This document shows, one piece after another, positions 1 through 9,053 of a stretch of 64,000 bases of DNA (position 1 is its first letter; each line of letters begins with the position of its first letter). The notes below the pieces were generated by a model. That model had not been told where the DNA came from and did not search any database. It worked only from the letters and a program-made list of their open reading frames with translations. Source of the stretch: Alistipes sp. GTDB lineage: Bacteria; Bacteroidota; Bacteroidia; Bacteroidales; Rikenellaceae. The stretch is taken from NCBI GenBank assembly GCA_017937125.1, contig JAGBEH010000006.1, positions 54,892 to 118,891 of the forward strand. Direction: 5' to 3'. The translations under genes and the position numbers were made by a program.

Positions 1-82
1 CAGCTTTCTTGTTGCAGTTACCGCAGCAACCTACCATCGACAGAGCGGCAACCATAATAACCATAGACAGAATCTTTTTCAT
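1..82 (-). CDS. small lipoprotein, 3' end outside window
   Basis: Only the first 27 residues are visible. They begin MKKILSMVIMVAAL and run into a lipobox-like VGCC, followed by GNCNKK. This is a signal peptide II with probable lipidation at the first Cys of the CC pair, so the product should be a short lipoprotein in the inner or outer membrane. The Cys-rich mature start resembles small entericidin-like lipoproteins, but too little is present to assign a family. The ATG at 80-82 is the only start. It is separated by about 220 nt from the next gene on the same strand. Confidence 0.6.
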   Translation of the reverse strand, partial: MKKILSMVIMVAALSMVGCCGNCNKKA

Positions 83-299
83 AACCTTGAAAATTAAGTT
101 TGTTTAATAGTATCGGCGCAAAAATATGTATTAACATTATTAAAAACAAGAAAAAAATAATGTTTTTAACATCTGCCGCCGTATCTGCCGCCTGCATTCA
201 ACGTTTTAACTCTCAACGGGGTTTGCCGCAATATGCTTTTCGGGGGGCACTGTCCTTGTATGCGGCATATAATCCATACGGGTCCCGCAAGCCGTGCGG

Positions 300-770
300 C
301 TATTCTTCCGCAGCTAAGGAACTCAGCTTTATCTCTTCGCGCATAATGTATGCTTCCGGAAAATTCGGACGTATGCGTGCCAGCAGCATTATGGCATCCT
401 CGGAAGTTATGCAATTGCCTGCCAATACCTTGAAATAGGGGTTTTCGTAACGTATCCCGCAATAAATTTCGGGATATAAGGCCTTGAAACTGAGTATTGC
501 CTTCTCCGCATCGGCACGAGCCGAACTGCCGTTGTCGAAAAATACGACTATGCGGAATCCGCCTACCGACCGTTCTGCCGGCCGTGCATCCGCAAGCCGC
601 ACCGCTTCCGCCGCGCTGCCCTCTTCGCGGACATAAACTCTCGATACTCTCCCCGTCGCATCGTCGATGTACGGTTCGGCGAGCCGCGTACGGAACTCCC
701 CGATTTTTTGTGCCTGCGCCGTGAGTGCGGCACACAGGGCTGCCGTTATGAATAGTAGTCTGCGCATCAT
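300..770 (-). CDS. secreted SPOR-like small protein
   Basis: A 156-residue protein starting MMRRLLFITAALCAALTAQAQ, a clear Sec signal peptide with cleavage after AQA. The mature part contains a region (VGGFRIVVFFDNGSSARADA, then YFKVLAGNCITSEDAIMLLARI) with the beta-alpha-beta rhythm of SPOR/peptidoglycan-binding domains: FRI-V near its start and YFKVLAGN-T-EDA near its end. It probably acts in the periplasm on or near the cell wall (inference). The ATG at 768-770 was chosen because it overlaps the stop of the upstream lipoprotein gene (ATGA, 767-770), which implies translational coupling. No catalytic motif is visible. Confidence 0.7.
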   Translation of the reverse strand: MMRRLLFITAALCAALTAQAQKIGEFRTRLAEPYIDDATGRVSRVYVREEGSAAEAVRLADARPAERSVGGFRIVVFFDNGSSARADAEKAILSFKALYPEIYCGIRYENPYFKVLAGNCITSEDAIMLLARIRPNFPEAYIMREEIKLSSLAAEE

Positions 771-1339
771 TTTACCATATTGCGAATATCTTCGGCCGAC
801 ACGCCCGTCATATCGAGCAGCACCTCGAGCGGAATGTGTTCCTTTTCGACCTTCCGTCTTATGATGCCTGCCTTCACGAGGGCCTCTACCGAAACCGTCA
901 TATTGTCCAATTCTCCCCGCTGCACCTTGTTCCATACGCCGTATGCGGCCAGCGGATTTCCCAGTTGCAGACCGAGAGGTACGACGATGCCGGCAACCGA
1001 GCGTTTGGCCGCGGTAACCGCCTCGCGCACCGTCACGGCACATACCTTGGAATCGGAATAAAAGAGCGTAACCGTGCACTCCTCGAGCGTAATGTCGTAA
1101 CGCGTGGAGTTGTCTACGCGCACCGTCAAGTCGCCCGACATCAGGCCGGTGCCGCGATAGCCCTCTATCTTCTCGATTCGGACCTTGCCGACGGGCGGGG
1201 TTTCCGTATCGGACGGTGCTGTCCGCTGCTCCGTTTCTGGTTGTTGCGGCAGGGGTTCGGACGCCTTACGGCGGTTGCAGGACGCTATCGTTGCGGCCAG
1301 CAGCAATACGGTTACTATTATGTATGAAATACGTCTCAT
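767..1339 (-). CDS. lipoprotein of unknown function (LEA-14-like fold possible)
   Basis: A 190-residue protein with an N-terminal helix MRRISYIIVTVLLLAATIASCNRR and lipobox IASC, so a lipoprotein. A Pro/Glu/Thr-rich linker (about residues 27-50) precedes a compact domain with alternating beta strands (LTVRVDNSTRYDITLEECTV) that resembles LEA14/NDR1-like beta-sandwiches. The last 40 residues (IPLEVLLDMTGVSAEDIRNM) look helical. The gene overlaps ubiE/menG upstream (1336-1339) and the SPOR-like gene downstream (767-770), so the three are one operon. Function unknown. Confidence 0.7.
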   Translation of the reverse strand: MRRISYIIVTVLLLAATIASCNRRKASEPLPQQPETEQRTAPSDTETPPVGKVRIEKIEGYRGTGLMSGDLTVRVDNSTRYDITLEECTVTLFYSDSKVCAVTVREAVTAAKRSVAGIVVPLGLQLGNPLAAYGVWNKVQRGELDNMTVSVEALVKAGIIRRKVEKEHIPLEVLLDMTGVSAEDIRNMVK

Positions 1340-2052
1340 TTTTCAGCTGTGTATATGCGGGCTATGCCGAAACTCTGGCGGTGCGTCTCTATCGAGCGGA
1401 ACCCTGCCGCACGCAACATTTCGGTGAAACGCTCGGGCGACGGGAACTCATCGACCGATTCGGGCAGATAATCGTATGCCTGACGGTCGCGGGAGATCAG
1501 CTGCCCGATGCGCGGCAGTATCTTATGGGAATAGCGTTCGTAGACGGCGCGTACGAAGCGGTTGTCGGGGGTCGAGAACTCGAGTATCGCAAGATGGCCT
1601 CCCGTTTTCAGCACGCGGTGCAACTCACGCAGCCCCGCATCTATGTTTTCGAAATTACGCACTCCGAAAGCTACCGTCGCAACGTCGAGCCCGCCTTCCG
1701 ACAACTCGAGGTGCTCGGCATCTCCCGCTTGCAGGGTTATGCGCTCGTCGAGCCCGCGCTCGGATATTTTGTCGGCGGCGATACGCAGCATCTGCTCGGA
1801 GATGTCCACGCCCAATATGCGGCAGTCGCGTATCTTGAGAGCTAAGGCTATCGCCAGATCGCCCGTCCCCGTCGCTACGTCGAGTATGCGCTTGGGTCGG
1901 AATCCGCGAACTATGCGTACTACACGGCGACGCCACAGACGGTCGATGTTCATCGAAAGTATGTGGTTCAGACGGTCGTACGTCGGTGCGATGTTGTCGA
2001 ACATCGCCAGCACCTGCGTCTTTTTGTTTTGCTCCTCGTTATACGGTTTCAT
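1336..2052 (-). CDS. ubiE: demethylmenaquinone/ubiquinone methyltransferase UbiE/MenG
   Basis: A 238-residue class I SAM methyltransferase. It carries the SAM-binding motif DVATGTGD (residues 58-65), the family opener KTQVLAMFDNIAPTYDRLNHILS, and the motif FGVRNFENIDAGLRELHRVLKTGG. It catalyses C-methylation of demethylmenaquinol to menaquinol at the membrane surface; Bacteroidota use menaquinone, so the MenG role is likely. I chose ATG 2050-2052 (MKPYNEEQNK) because a TACCTTTG -7 element lies just upstream at 2058-2065. A start 10 codons further upstream would precede the probable transcription start. First gene of a three-gene minus-strand operon. Confidence 0.93.
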   Translation of the reverse strand: MKPYNEEQNKKTQVLAMFDNIAPTYDRLNHILSMNIDRLWRRRVVRIVRGFRPKRILDVATGTGDLAIALALKIRDCRILGVDISEQMLRIAADKISERGLDERITLQAGDAEHLELSEGGLDVATVAFGVRNFENIDAGLRELHRVLKTGGHLAILEFSTPDNRFVRAVYERYSHKILPRIGQLISRDRQAYDYLPESVDEFPSPERFTEMLRAAGFRSIETHRQSFGIARIYTAEK

Positions 2053-2057
2053 AAGTG

Positions 2058-2065
2058 CAAAGGTA
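2058..2065 (-). promoter_or_regulatory. Bacteroidota -7 promoter element for ubiE
   Basis: TACCTTTG on the minus strand fits the TAnnTTTG consensus of Bacteroidota sigma factor. It ends only 5 nt before the chosen ATG, so the transcript is probably leaderless or nearly so. Confidence 0.6.
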
Positions 2066-2082
2066 GAAAAAAATCGCGACAA

Positions 2083-3321
2083 TCACTCGTATCTCACCGC
2101 TTCGTCGGGACGTATGCCCGCGACGATGCGCGCAGGGATCAGCAGCCCGACGACGATAACGATTATCGTGCCCGCGTTCAGAGCCGCGACCGACATCCAG
2201 TTTATGTCTATCGGCATAACCGACAGTACGTATCCTTCGGCGTCGAGCCGCACCGCCCCCGTGAACTTTTGCAGCAGGCACAATCCCACACCGATGACGT
2301 CGCCCCAAAACAGACCCCTCAAGGCAATGAACGATGCCCGCCACAGGAATATTTTGCGCAGCGACGCATCGTCCGTCCCCAATGCCTTCAGTACGCCTAT
2401 GGTCCGCGTGCGTTCGAGCACGAGGATAAGCAGTGCCGACGCCATATTGAACAGCGCCACGGCAAGCATAAGCACGATTACCACCGCAGCATTTACGTCG
2501 TGCGTCTTCATCCAGTCGAAAATCTCGGGATAGAGTTCGCCTATGCTTTCGGCCGCCAGACTATCCGTAGAGGCATCGCCGCGGTAGAGGATCTCTTCGT
2601 TCAGCTCGGCGGCGAATTCGTCTGCTTGGCCGATGGCGTCGATGCGTATCTCATAGCCCGATATCGTACGTTCGTCGCCGTCGATCAGTCTCTGTACGTT
2701 GCGTATGTCTGTCAGGGCCGATACGTTGTCGGTTTCGTCCATCCCCGACGCATAGATTCCCGAGATTTTGAATCTGTCGCGGCGCGGAGGCCGCTCCCCG
2801 TCTACGAACAGCATCTCTATCTTATCGCCCACACCCATCCCCAGACGGTCGGCGACAGTCCGCGACAGCAGTATATCCTTATGCCGTACCGAGTCGTCTA
2901 TGCGCGGCATACTCCCTTCGACAAGGCTCTCCGCGTAAAACGAATCTCCGCCTTCGGCATATCCTTTGAGCATTATCCCCTCGACGGCATCGGTGCTCCT
3001 GACTATTCCGCCCCTGACGGCGAACGGCGCCAGCGATACGAACCCGTCGAGTCCGCCTGCCAGCCTTTCGAGCGTATCGCTGCGGCGGAAAGGGTGCGGT
3101 TCGGCGGCATTGGGGCTGTGTACGTCTATGACGCGCACGTGACCCGACAGTCCCGTGAGTTTGGCGTTTATCTCCGTGGAGAAGCCCTCGATGACGGAGA
3201 GCGTTATGATCATCACGGCCATACCTGTCGCTACCGCCGCCGCGGCTATGCGCATCATCATATCGATGCGTCCGTCGGACGACCGCGACATACGGCGTGC
3301 TGTGAAATATTCGAAATTCAT
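2083..3321 (-). CDS. ABC transporter permease of the LolC/LolE-FtsX type
   Basis: A 412-residue protein starting MNFEYFTARRM. One N-terminal membrane helix (roughly residues 25-45) is followed by a large extracytoplasmic MacB-like periplasmic core (about 50-260). Three C-terminal helices follow, with the FtsX signature (ALFNMASALLILVLERTRTI, then GVLKALGTDDASLRKIFLWR). Such permeases release lipoproteins (LolCDE) or transmit conformational signals from an ATPase. No ATPase gene is adjacent, so the partner must lie elsewhere. The conventional start at 3319-3321 matches the family N-terminus; an upstream start would add an unlikely basic stretch. Divergent from the YugP-like gene. Confidence 0.85.
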   Translation of the reverse strand: MNFEYFTARRMSRSSDGRIDMMMRIAAAAVATGMAVMIITLSVIEGFSTEINAKLTGLSGHVRVIDVHSPNAAEPHPFRRSDTLERLAGGLDGFVSLAPFAVRGGIVRSTDAVEGIMLKGYAEGGDSFYAESLVEGSMPRIDDSVRHKDILLSRTVADRLGMGVGDKIEMLFVDGERPPRRDRFKISGIYASGMDETDNVSALTDIRNVQRLIDGDERTISGYEIRIDAIGQADEFAAELNEEILYRGDASTDSLAAESIGELYPEIFDWMKTHDVNAAVVIVLMLAVALFNMASALLILVLERTRTIGVLKALGTDDASLRKIFLWRASFIALRGLFWGDVIGVGLCLLQKFTGAVRLDAEGYVLSVMPIDINWMSVAALNAGTIIVIVVGLLIPARIVAGIRPDEAVRYE

Positions 3322-3444
3322 AACCTTTTCAGGCGGCGCTGTACCGTTTGCCGCCGTTATTCGGACAATTTTATGCAAAGTAACACAATTTTTTCATAAT
3401 TTTGCCATTATTTATATGTGTAAAAAGACAAACCGTTTCAGATT

Positions 3445-4203
3445 ATGATAACATTGCTTCAGGCGGGACCGGCCGCCTACGACACGGGGTCGGCGTTCGC
3501 GAATTTCACATCGTCGGATGCGTTCTTTCTGATAATAGCGATCGCCGTCATCGGATTCATCGTGCAGGCGCGCCTGCAATCGGTCTTCGCAAAGTATTCG
3601 AAAGTCGGGACTCCCGACGGGATGACGGGCGCCGAGATAGCCGAAAAGATGCTGCGCGACAACAATATCCGCAACGTCAGGATAACCCACGTGGCGGGAC
3701 ACCTTACCGACCATTTCGACCCGCGGACTATGACGGTCAATCTGAGCGACGCCGTATATTCGAGCCGCAGCATCGCGGCGGCAGCCGTCGCCTGCCACGA
3801 ATGCGGCCATGCAGTGCAGCACGCGCAGGGATACGCACCGCTGCAACTGCGTTCGCAGTTGGTGCCGATAGTCAGCTTCTCGTCGCGCTTCGCCGTGTGG
3901 ATAATCATCGGCGGCCTTATACTTATGGCTTCTACGCAGAACGAAATCGTGTGCTGGATAGGCATAGGGATGATAGCTATGTCGGCCGTATTCTCGCTCG
4001 TTACGCTGCCCGTGGAGTACAACGCCTCGAACCGCGCGCTGGAATGGCTCGAAACGAGCCGCACGCTTCAGGGCGAGCAGCTTGCGGGAGCGCGCGTAGC
4101 GCTGCGCTGGGCGGCACGCACCTACCTTGTGGCGGCGCTCTCGGCTATAACGACCGTACTTTATTATATAACGATAGTTACGGGCAACCGCCGCCAAAAC
4201 TGA
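3445..4203 (+). CDS. YugP-type membrane zinc metallopeptidase
   Basis: A 252-residue membrane protein of the neutral zinc metallopeptidase family (Zn_peptidase_2, B. subtilis YugP). A membrane helix at about 25-42 is followed by the zinc motif HECGH (residues 118-122) within VACHECGHAVQHAQGYAP, the family hallmark. Two to three further helices follow (about 145-190 and 230-248). NASNRALEWLE (about 195) is the usual third-ligand region. The substrate is unknown in the family. The gene is followed after 4 nt by the PAP2 phosphatase gene, probably one transcript. Confidence 0.9.
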   Translation: MITLLQAGPAAYDTGSAFANFTSSDAFFLIIAIAVIGFIVQARLQSVFAKYSKVGTPDGMTGAEIAEKMLRDNNIRNVRITHVAGHLTDHFDPRTMTVNLSDAVYSSRSIAAAAVACHECGHAVQHAQGYAPLQLRSQLVPIVSFSSRFAVWIIIGGLILMASTQNEIVCWIGIGMIAMSAVFSLVTLPVEYNASNRALEWLETSRTLQGEQLAGARVALRWAARTYLVAALSAITTVLYYITIVTGNRRQN

Positions 4204-4207
4204 TAAT

Positions 4208-4792
4208 ATGTACACGTTCGACCATCCCCTCTTTCTCGCCCTCAATTTCGACGGCGGGGAGTTTATGGACAAAGCTATGACGGCAGTGTCGGGCACGGCT
4301 ATGTGGATACCGCTCTACCTTCTGATCTTCGCGTGGATATGGTACAAATACGGCTGGAAGAACTGTATGGCATTCGTAGTCTGTCTGGCCGTAGCTATGG
4401 GACTCGCCGATATGTTCTGCGGGATATTCAAGCACTCGGGACTGCTCAAGCACCTCTGGGAGAGCTTCCCGCCGCGCCCGCGGCCGATGTTCGCCGAGGA
4501 ACTGCGCGGTATGGTGCACGTTGTATCGTACCGGCACGGCCCCTACGGCACCGTCTCGTCGCACGCAGCGACCGTTGCTGCTCTGGCGGTTTTATCCTCG
4601 CTCGCCATAAGGAAAACGTGGTTTTCATTGACTATGGCGGCCATAACGCTGCTGATATGCTATTCGCGCATCTATCTGGCCTGCCACTATCCCGTGGATC
4701 TGGCTTTGGGACTCGCGGTAGGTGCGGTATCGGGTACGATTATGTATTTTCTGTATAAAAAACTGGCAGAAGTCCTTAAAAGTTACTCTTAA
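4208..4792 (+). CDS. PAP2-family membrane lipid phosphatase
   Basis: A 194-residue polytopic protein with the three acid-phosphatase motifs of PAP2 enzymes: a basic C1-like region near PRPRPMF, C2 GTVSSHAAT with the catalytic His, and C3 SRIYLACHYPVDLALG with the second His. Four to five membrane helices surround them. It probably dephosphorylates undecaprenyl diphosphate or a phospholipid such as phosphatidylglycerophosphate (family knowledge; substrate not decidable here). Its 3' end carries the promoter of lysS. Confidence 0.88.
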   Translation: MYTFDHPLFLALNFDGGEFMDKAMTAVSGTAMWIPLYLLIFAWIWYKYGWKNCMAFVVCLAVAMGLADMFCGIFKHSGLLKHLWESFPPRPRPMFAEELRGMVHVVSYRHGPYGTVSSHAATVAALAVLSSLAIRKTWFSLTMAAITLLICYSRIYLACHYPVDLALGLAVGAVSGTIMYFLYKKLAEVLKSYS

Positions 4793-4796
4793 TCGC

Positions 4797-4804
4797 TATC
4801 TTTG
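4797..4804 (+). promoter_or_regulatory. -7 promoter element for lysS
   Basis: TATCTTTG matches TAnnTTTG and sits 38 nt before the lysS ATG, overlapping the first bases after the PAP2 stop. No good -33 TTG is visible at the expected distance. Confidence 0.5.
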
Positions 4805-4842
4805 TGCCGTTTTCGACGAAAATATAAAATACGACATAAATT

Positions 4843-6570
4843 ATGAATATTACAGAACAGTTAAGCGAACAGGAACAGTTGCGACGTCAGTCGCTCGCAG
4901 CCCTTCGCGAATTGGGTATCGAACCCTATCCCGCGGCACGCTATGAAGTTACGGCGATGGCCAAGGAGATCGCCGAGAACTACGACCCCGAAAAGGACAA
5001 CTACTCCGAAGTGCGTATCGCGGGACGTATGATGAGCCGCCGAATTATGGGCAGCGCGTCGTTCTTCGAGCTTCAGGACAGCACGGGGCGCATTCAGGTC
5101 TACATACGCCGCGACGACGTTTGCCCCGAAGGCGACCCGACGCTCTATAACACCGTTTTCAAAAAGCTGCTCGACATCGGCGATTTCATCGGCATCGAGG
5201 GCTTCGCATTCCGCACCAATACGGGCGAGCTGTCGGTACACTGCCGCAGGTTCACCCTTATTTCCAAGTCGTTGCGCCCGCTGCCCGTAGTCAAGGAGAA
5301 GGACGGGCAGACCTTCGACGCATTCACCGATCCCGAGGTGCGCTATCGCCAGCGTTATGTCGATTTGGTCGTCAATCCGCAGGTGCGCGACGTCTTCGTC
5401 AAACGGTCGAAGATAATCTCGACTATGCGCGAGTTCTTCAACTCGAAAGGCTATCTCGAGGTGGAGACGCCTATACTCCAGCCCATTCCGGGCGGCGCAT
5501 CGGCGCGTCCGTTCATCACACACCACAATGCCCTCGACACGGATTTCTATATGCGCATCGCTACGGAGCTGTACCTCAAGAAGCTGATAGTCGGCGGATT
5601 CGACGGCGTGTATGAGTTCGGCAAGAATTTCCGCAACGAGGGTATGGACCGCACGCACAACCCCGAGTTCACCTGTATGGAGATATACGTGGCCTACAAG
5701 GACTATATCTGGATGATGGAGTTCACCGAGCAGATGCTCGAACGCGTGGCTACGGCCGTAAACGGCACTACGGAACTTACGATAGACGGCAAAGCCATAT
5801 CGTTCAAGGCGCCGTTCCGCCGTCTGACGATGACCGACGCCATTCGCGAGAAGACGGGTTACGACATAACGGGGCAGAGCGAGGAGCAGCTGCGCGAGGC
5901 CTGCAAGCGTCTGAATGTCGAGACCGACGAGACGATGGGCAAGGGCAAGCTGATAGATGCCATTTTCGGCCAATATTGCGAGGGCGACCTCATACAGCCG
6001 ACATTCGTTACGGACTATCCGATAGAGATGTCGCCGCTCTGCAAGCGCCACCGCGACAATCGGGACCTCACGGAGCGCTTCGAGCTCTTCGTGAACGGAA
6101 AGGAGCTGTGCAACGCCTACTCGGAGCTGAACGACCCCATAGACCAATTGGGACGTTTTCAGGAGCAGTTGCGCCTGAGCGAAAAGGGCGACGACGAGGC
6201 GATGTTCATCGATATGGATTTCGTGCGTGCTCTGGAATACGGTATGCCGTCGTGCTCGGGTATGGGCATCGGCATCGACCGTCTGACGATGTTTATGACG
6301 GGGCAGACCTCCATTCAGGACGTGCTCTTCTTCCCGACGATGCGCCCCGAGAAGAAACCCGTGAGCGATCCGGTCGAAAAATATACGGAGATCGGCATAC
6401 CCGAAGAGTGGGTGCCCGTAATTCAGAAAATGGGATATATCACGGTCGATTCGCTCAAGAAACTCTCGGCGGGCAAGTTCTTCAACGACCTGTGCGGGTT
6501 CAATAAAAAGAACAAACTCGGACTCAAGGCGCCCTCGCAGGAGGATGTGAAGAAGTGGTGCGGACAATAA
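4843..6570 (+). CDS. lysS: lysyl-tRNA synthetase, class II
   Basis: A 575-residue cytoplasmic enzyme that charges tRNA-Lys. An N-terminal OB-fold anticodon-binding domain (about 60-165; [20 protein letters not shown]) is followed by the class II catalytic core: motif 1 near RYRQRYVDL, motif 2 [16 protein letters not shown], motif 3 [11 protein letters not shown]. The C-terminal extension of about 70 residues past motif 3 ([18 protein letters not shown] onward, [13 protein letters not shown]) is typical of Bacteroidota LysS and makes it longer than the E. coli enzyme (505 aa). The membrane-domain/TPI gene follows 7 nt downstream. Confidence 0.97.
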   Translation: MNITEQLSEQEQLRRQSLAALRELGIEPYPAARYEVTAMAKEIAENYDPEKDNYSEVRIAGRMMSRRIMGSASFFELQDSTGRIQVYIRRDDVCPEGDPTLYNTVFKKLLDIGDFIGIEGFAFRTNTGELSVHCRRFTLISKSLRPLPVVKEKDGQTFDAFTDPEVRYRQRYVDLVVNPQVRDVFVKRSKIISTMREFFNSKGYLEVETPILQPIPGGASARPFITHHNALDTDFYMRIATELYLKKLIVGGFDGVYEFGKNFRNEGMDRTHNPEFTCMEIYVAYKDYIWMMEFTEQMLERVATAVNGTTELTIDGKAISFKAPFRRLTMTDAIREKTGYDITGQSEEQLREACKRLNVETDETMGKGKLIDAIFGQYCEGDLIQPTFVTDYPIEMSPLCKRHRDNRDLTERFELFVNGKELCNAYSELNDPIDQLGRFQEQLRLSEKGDDEAMFIDMDFVRALEYGMPSCSGMGIGIDRLTMFMTGQTSIQDVLFFPTMRPEKKPVSDPVEKYTEIGIPEEWVPVIQKMGYITVDSLKKLSAGKFFNDLCGFNKKNKLGLKAPSQEDVKKWCGQ

Positions 6571-6577
6571 CGGCGGT

Positions 6578-7720
6578 ATGGCAAAGAAACGAAATATGTA
6601 TTCGCCGTCGGGCATAGCCGCGGGGCTCGTCGTTCTGGGCGCATTGGTTATAATGGTGCTCAGCATCTATCACAAGATGCCCGAATGGATATTCTACACG
6701 GTATGCCTTTCCATACTGCTGTTCCTTATCTTCGTGTTCATACATCAGCTCTACGCGAAGTTGAACAGCCGCCAATGGGCGGGAATGTACGTCACGTCGA
6801 TAATCGTTCCGTCGTTGGTGGTTACGCCGCTCGTGAACGCATTCTTTTTGGACGGAACATATTCCAAAATGCAATATTTCGGAGTGTCGATAATGGCGTG
6901 GATATGCACCGTATTCGTAATACTGACAATTTACAGTTTAATATTCAAAAATAAACCCAAAATGAGAAAAAAAATCGTTGCCGGCAACTGGAAGATGAAC
7001 ACCCTTCCCGCTGAAGGCGTAGAATTGGCTAAAAACGTAGTTGCGGGTCGCGCTACGGTATCGTCGTCGGTGAATTTCATCGTATGCCCTCCGTTCACCC
7101 ACCTTTCGGAGGTTATCGCAGCCGTCAAAGGCTCTAACATCGAGGTAGGCGCACAGAACTGCGCAGCCGAAGAGAAGGGTGCGTATACGGGCGAGGTAGC
7201 GGCGTCGATGATCGCGGCACTCGGCTGCAAGTATGTAATTCTCGGCCACTCGGAGCGCCGCCAGTACTACGGCGAGACCTCCGCGACGCTGAACGGCAAG
7301 ATGGTTCAGGCTTATGCCAACAACCTTACGCCGATTTACTGCGTGGGCGAAAACCTCGAAGAGCGCGAGGCGAACAAACATTTCGATGTTGTCAAGGCAC
7401 AGATCGAAGAGGTGGTTTTCAACCTCACCGACGCGCAGTTCAAGAACCTCGTGATCGCCTACGAACCCGTATGGGCTATCGGCACGGGCAAGACCGCTAC
7501 GGCCGAGCAGGCACAGGAGATCCACGCATATATCCGTGAGGTGCTTCGTTCGAAATTCGGCACTGCGGCCGACGAGTGCCCCATCCTCTACGGTGGTTCG
7601 TGCAAGCCGTCGAATGCTGCCGAGATATTCGCTAAGGCAGACGTGGACGGTGGTCTTATCGGCGGTGCTGCTCTCAAGGCCGACGATTTCCTCGCTATCG
7701 GCAAGGGCTTCGGAGCATAA
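6578..7720 (+). CDS. tpiA: triose-phosphate isomerase with in-frame N-terminal four-helix membrane domain
   Basis: One uninterrupted 380-codon frame. Residues 1-128 are an integral membrane domain with four hydrophobic helices (about 12-30, 37-55, 68-90, 99-122) ending in a basic KNKPK. Residue 129 is a Met that begins a complete TPI barrel: MRKKIVAGNWKMN with the catalytic Lys, GHSERR with the electrophilic His, and AYEPVWAIGTGKTA with the base Glu. No stop lies between the two parts (checked codon by codon from 6902 to 6964). Either the isomerase is membrane-tethered or the internal ATG at 6962 is used as well, giving the usual 250-residue soluble enzyme. The N-terminal domain is not a family I recognise. 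Confidence 0.85.
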   Translation: MAKKRNMYSPSGIAAGLVVLGALVIMVLSIYHKMPEWIFYTVCLSILLFLIFVFIHQLYAKLNSRQWAGMYVTSIIVPSLVVTPLVNAFFLDGTYSKMQYFGVSIMAWICTVFVILTIYSLIFKNKPKMRKKIVAGNWKMNTLPAEGVELAKNVVAGRATVSSSVNFIVCPPFTHLSEVIAAVKGSNIEVGAQNCAAEEKGAYTGEVAASMIAALGCKYVILGHSERRQYYGETSATLNGKMVQAYANNLTPIYCVGENLEEREANKHFDVVKAQIEEVVFNLTDAQFKNLVIAYEPVWAIGTGKTATAEQAQEIHAYIREVLRSKFGTAADECPILYGGSCKPSNAAEIFAKADVDGGLIGGAALKADDFLAIGKGFGA

Positions 7721-7742
7721 CCTATATTTTTGCAGATACGGC

Positions 7743-7772
7743 AAAGGCGGCGCAATTTGCGCCGCCTTTTTT
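7743..7772 (+). terminator. rho-independent terminator of lysS-tpiA
   Basis: AAAGGCGGCGC, loop AATTT, GCGCCGCCTTT followed by a T run. The stem is 11 bp and starts 22 nt after the tpiA stop. Confidence 0.88.
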
Positions 7773-7913
7773 CGTTCTTATGGAATTATTGCCGACGCGG
7801 CTTTGCCGCGGTCGATCCGACCGACAGAGTGAGGGGGGGGGCAAAATAAAAGATAGTATAACGTCGTATATCGTTACCTTTGCAAAGCGGTCTGCAAATA
7901 TCGCCGTTCCCCT
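7773..7913 (+). other. intergenic stretch with orphan promoter-like box
   Basis: No convincing gene. It holds a run of nine G (7833-7841) and a TACCTTTG box at 7875-7882 that fits the -7 consensus on the plus strand. That box faces only about 90 nt before the next convergent gene. It could start a short RNA ending at the 7921-7951 hairpin, or be a relic. Confidence 0.3.
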
Positions 7914-7951
7914 GAAAAACGACAGCGGATACCGTAAAGGTATCCGCTGTC
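7914..7951 (-). terminator. terminator of the exbB-exbD operon
   Basis: On the minus strand GACAGCGGATACC, loop TTTAC, GGTATCCGCTGTC is followed by GTTTTT. The perfect stem is 13 bp and lies 22 nt beyond the last exbD stop. Confidence 0.88.
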
Positions 7952-7973
7952 TGTTGTCTATCGGTTAAAAACC

Positions 7974-8444
7974 TCAGTAACCCAAAGTTTTCGACGAAGC
8001 ATACGAAACCTTCAGTGCATTCGCACGTCTCAGCTCCTGCTTGACGTCGGTGATGATACCCATTTTCGTGCCTTCGTCGGCCTTGAGGCAGATTGTCATC
8101 TGCGCACGGTCCATTTCGCTCAGCTTGTCGCGTTCGCCGGCCACGAAATCGAGAATATCCTTTGTCGTTCTATACGAATCGTTCAGCTGGATGCGGGGTG
8201 CGGTACCGAACTTGGCCTGCATCGACAGCGTAGGCTGTCCGATGTGTATGAAGCTCACGAGAGATTTCTTTTCGAGCTTCTGCACTTCGGTCGCTTCGGG
8301 CAGCTTGTACCTTACCAGCAACTCCTGGTCTCGCATAGTGGTAGATACCATAAAGAAGAACAGGATCATAAAGATCACGTCCGGCAGCGATGCCGTCGAG
8401 ATAGGGGGCAATCCTTTGTTGCCCTTCTTTTTCATTACAGCCAT
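7974..8444 (-). CDS. exbD: ExbD/TolR-family biopolymer transport protein (second copy)
   Basis: A 156-residue inner-membrane protein with a single N-terminal helix (LPDVIFMILFFFMVSTTMR). The pore Asp of the ExbD family is at LPD (residue 22), followed by a periplasmic domain of about 115 residues. With ExbB it forms the proton channel that energises TonB or Tol functions. It follows the other exbD by 1 nt in the operon exbB, membrane protein, exbD, exbD. Two divergent ExbD copies per ExbB are common in Bacteroidota. Confidence 0.9.
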   Translation of the reverse strand: MAVMKKKGNKGLPPISTASLPDVIFMILFFFMVSTTMRDQELLVRYKLPEATEVQKLEKKSLVSFIHIGQPTLSMQAKFGTAPRIQLNDSYRTTKDILDFVAGERDKLSEMDRAQMTICLKADEGTKMGIITDVKQELRRANALKVSYASSKTLGY

Positions 8445-8445
8445 A

Positions 8446-9045
8446 TTACTTCTTTCCCATATTACGCGGCTCGGCCTCCGAAATCTTCAAAGGCACGGCG
8501 CTGGTTATCACTTTGCGCTCCTCATCCTGCAGATCGTCGAACTTCTTGCCGTGGAATACGCTTTTCGACAGATTGTCGCGCACCTCGTTGAAGGCGCGTG
8601 TGAGTTCGTTCTGCACCATTATATATACCTGGTAACCCGTATCGCGCGTGGTCTGCAACGAAATCACGCCCTGACTTACGGGAAAAGCCCTTTTCGAACC
8701 GTCGGGCATCTCGATCTCCTTGATCTCCTTTTCGGGGAGATTTTCGTCGTCGTATGCATTGACGATGAATTCTTTGGCCTTGTCCTTCAGTTGGTGAATA
8801 TCTATCACCTGTCCGCCGGCCATAATATTACCGTTACCCGAAACGAAGACCAGAAGGAGGTTTCGCTCCTTGACCTTGATGTCCTCTTGTTTCACATTCG
8901 GGTCGGGCATAGGCGGAAGAACTCGCACCAAACCCGTATCAACGTTCATCGTAGTGGCGACAAGGAAGAAAATCAGCAACAAGAAGGCGATGTCGGCCAT
9001 CGAACCGGCATTTATTTCCTGTACTTTTCTTTTATCTCCTGCCAT
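8446..9045 (-). CDS. exbD: ExbD/TolR-family biopolymer transport protein (first copy)
   Basis: A 199-residue protein with one membrane helix (SMADIAFLLLIFFLVATTM) containing the conserved Asp at MAD (residue 18). A longer periplasmic domain than the second copy (about 160 residues) follows, including a lysine- and acid-rich stretch near residues 110-130. It is expected to pair with the ExbB encoded at 9521-10324. The gene lies 8 nt after the small four-helix membrane protein gene and 1 nt before the second exbD. Confidence 0.9.
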   Translation of the reverse strand: MAGDKRKVQEINAGSMADIAFLLLIFFLVATTMNVDTGLVRVLPPMPDPNVKQEDIKVKERNLLLVFVSGNGNIMAGGQVIDIHQLKDKAKEFIVNAYDDENLPEKEIKEIEMPDGSKRAFPVSQGVISLQTTRDTGYQVYIMVQNELTRAFNEVRDNLSKSVFHGKKFDDLQDEERKVITSAVPLKISEAEPRNMGKK

Positions 9046-9053
9046 TGTATTTA

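Noticed and set aside
1216-2533. Long plus-strand frames across the ubiE and permease genes
   Set aside because: They are out-of-frame shadows of the minus-strand genes, with Arg/Ser-rich nonsense composition and no start context.
7780-7968. Small plus-strand gene after tpiA
   Set aside because: Low-quality composition and it runs through the exb operon terminator hairpin.
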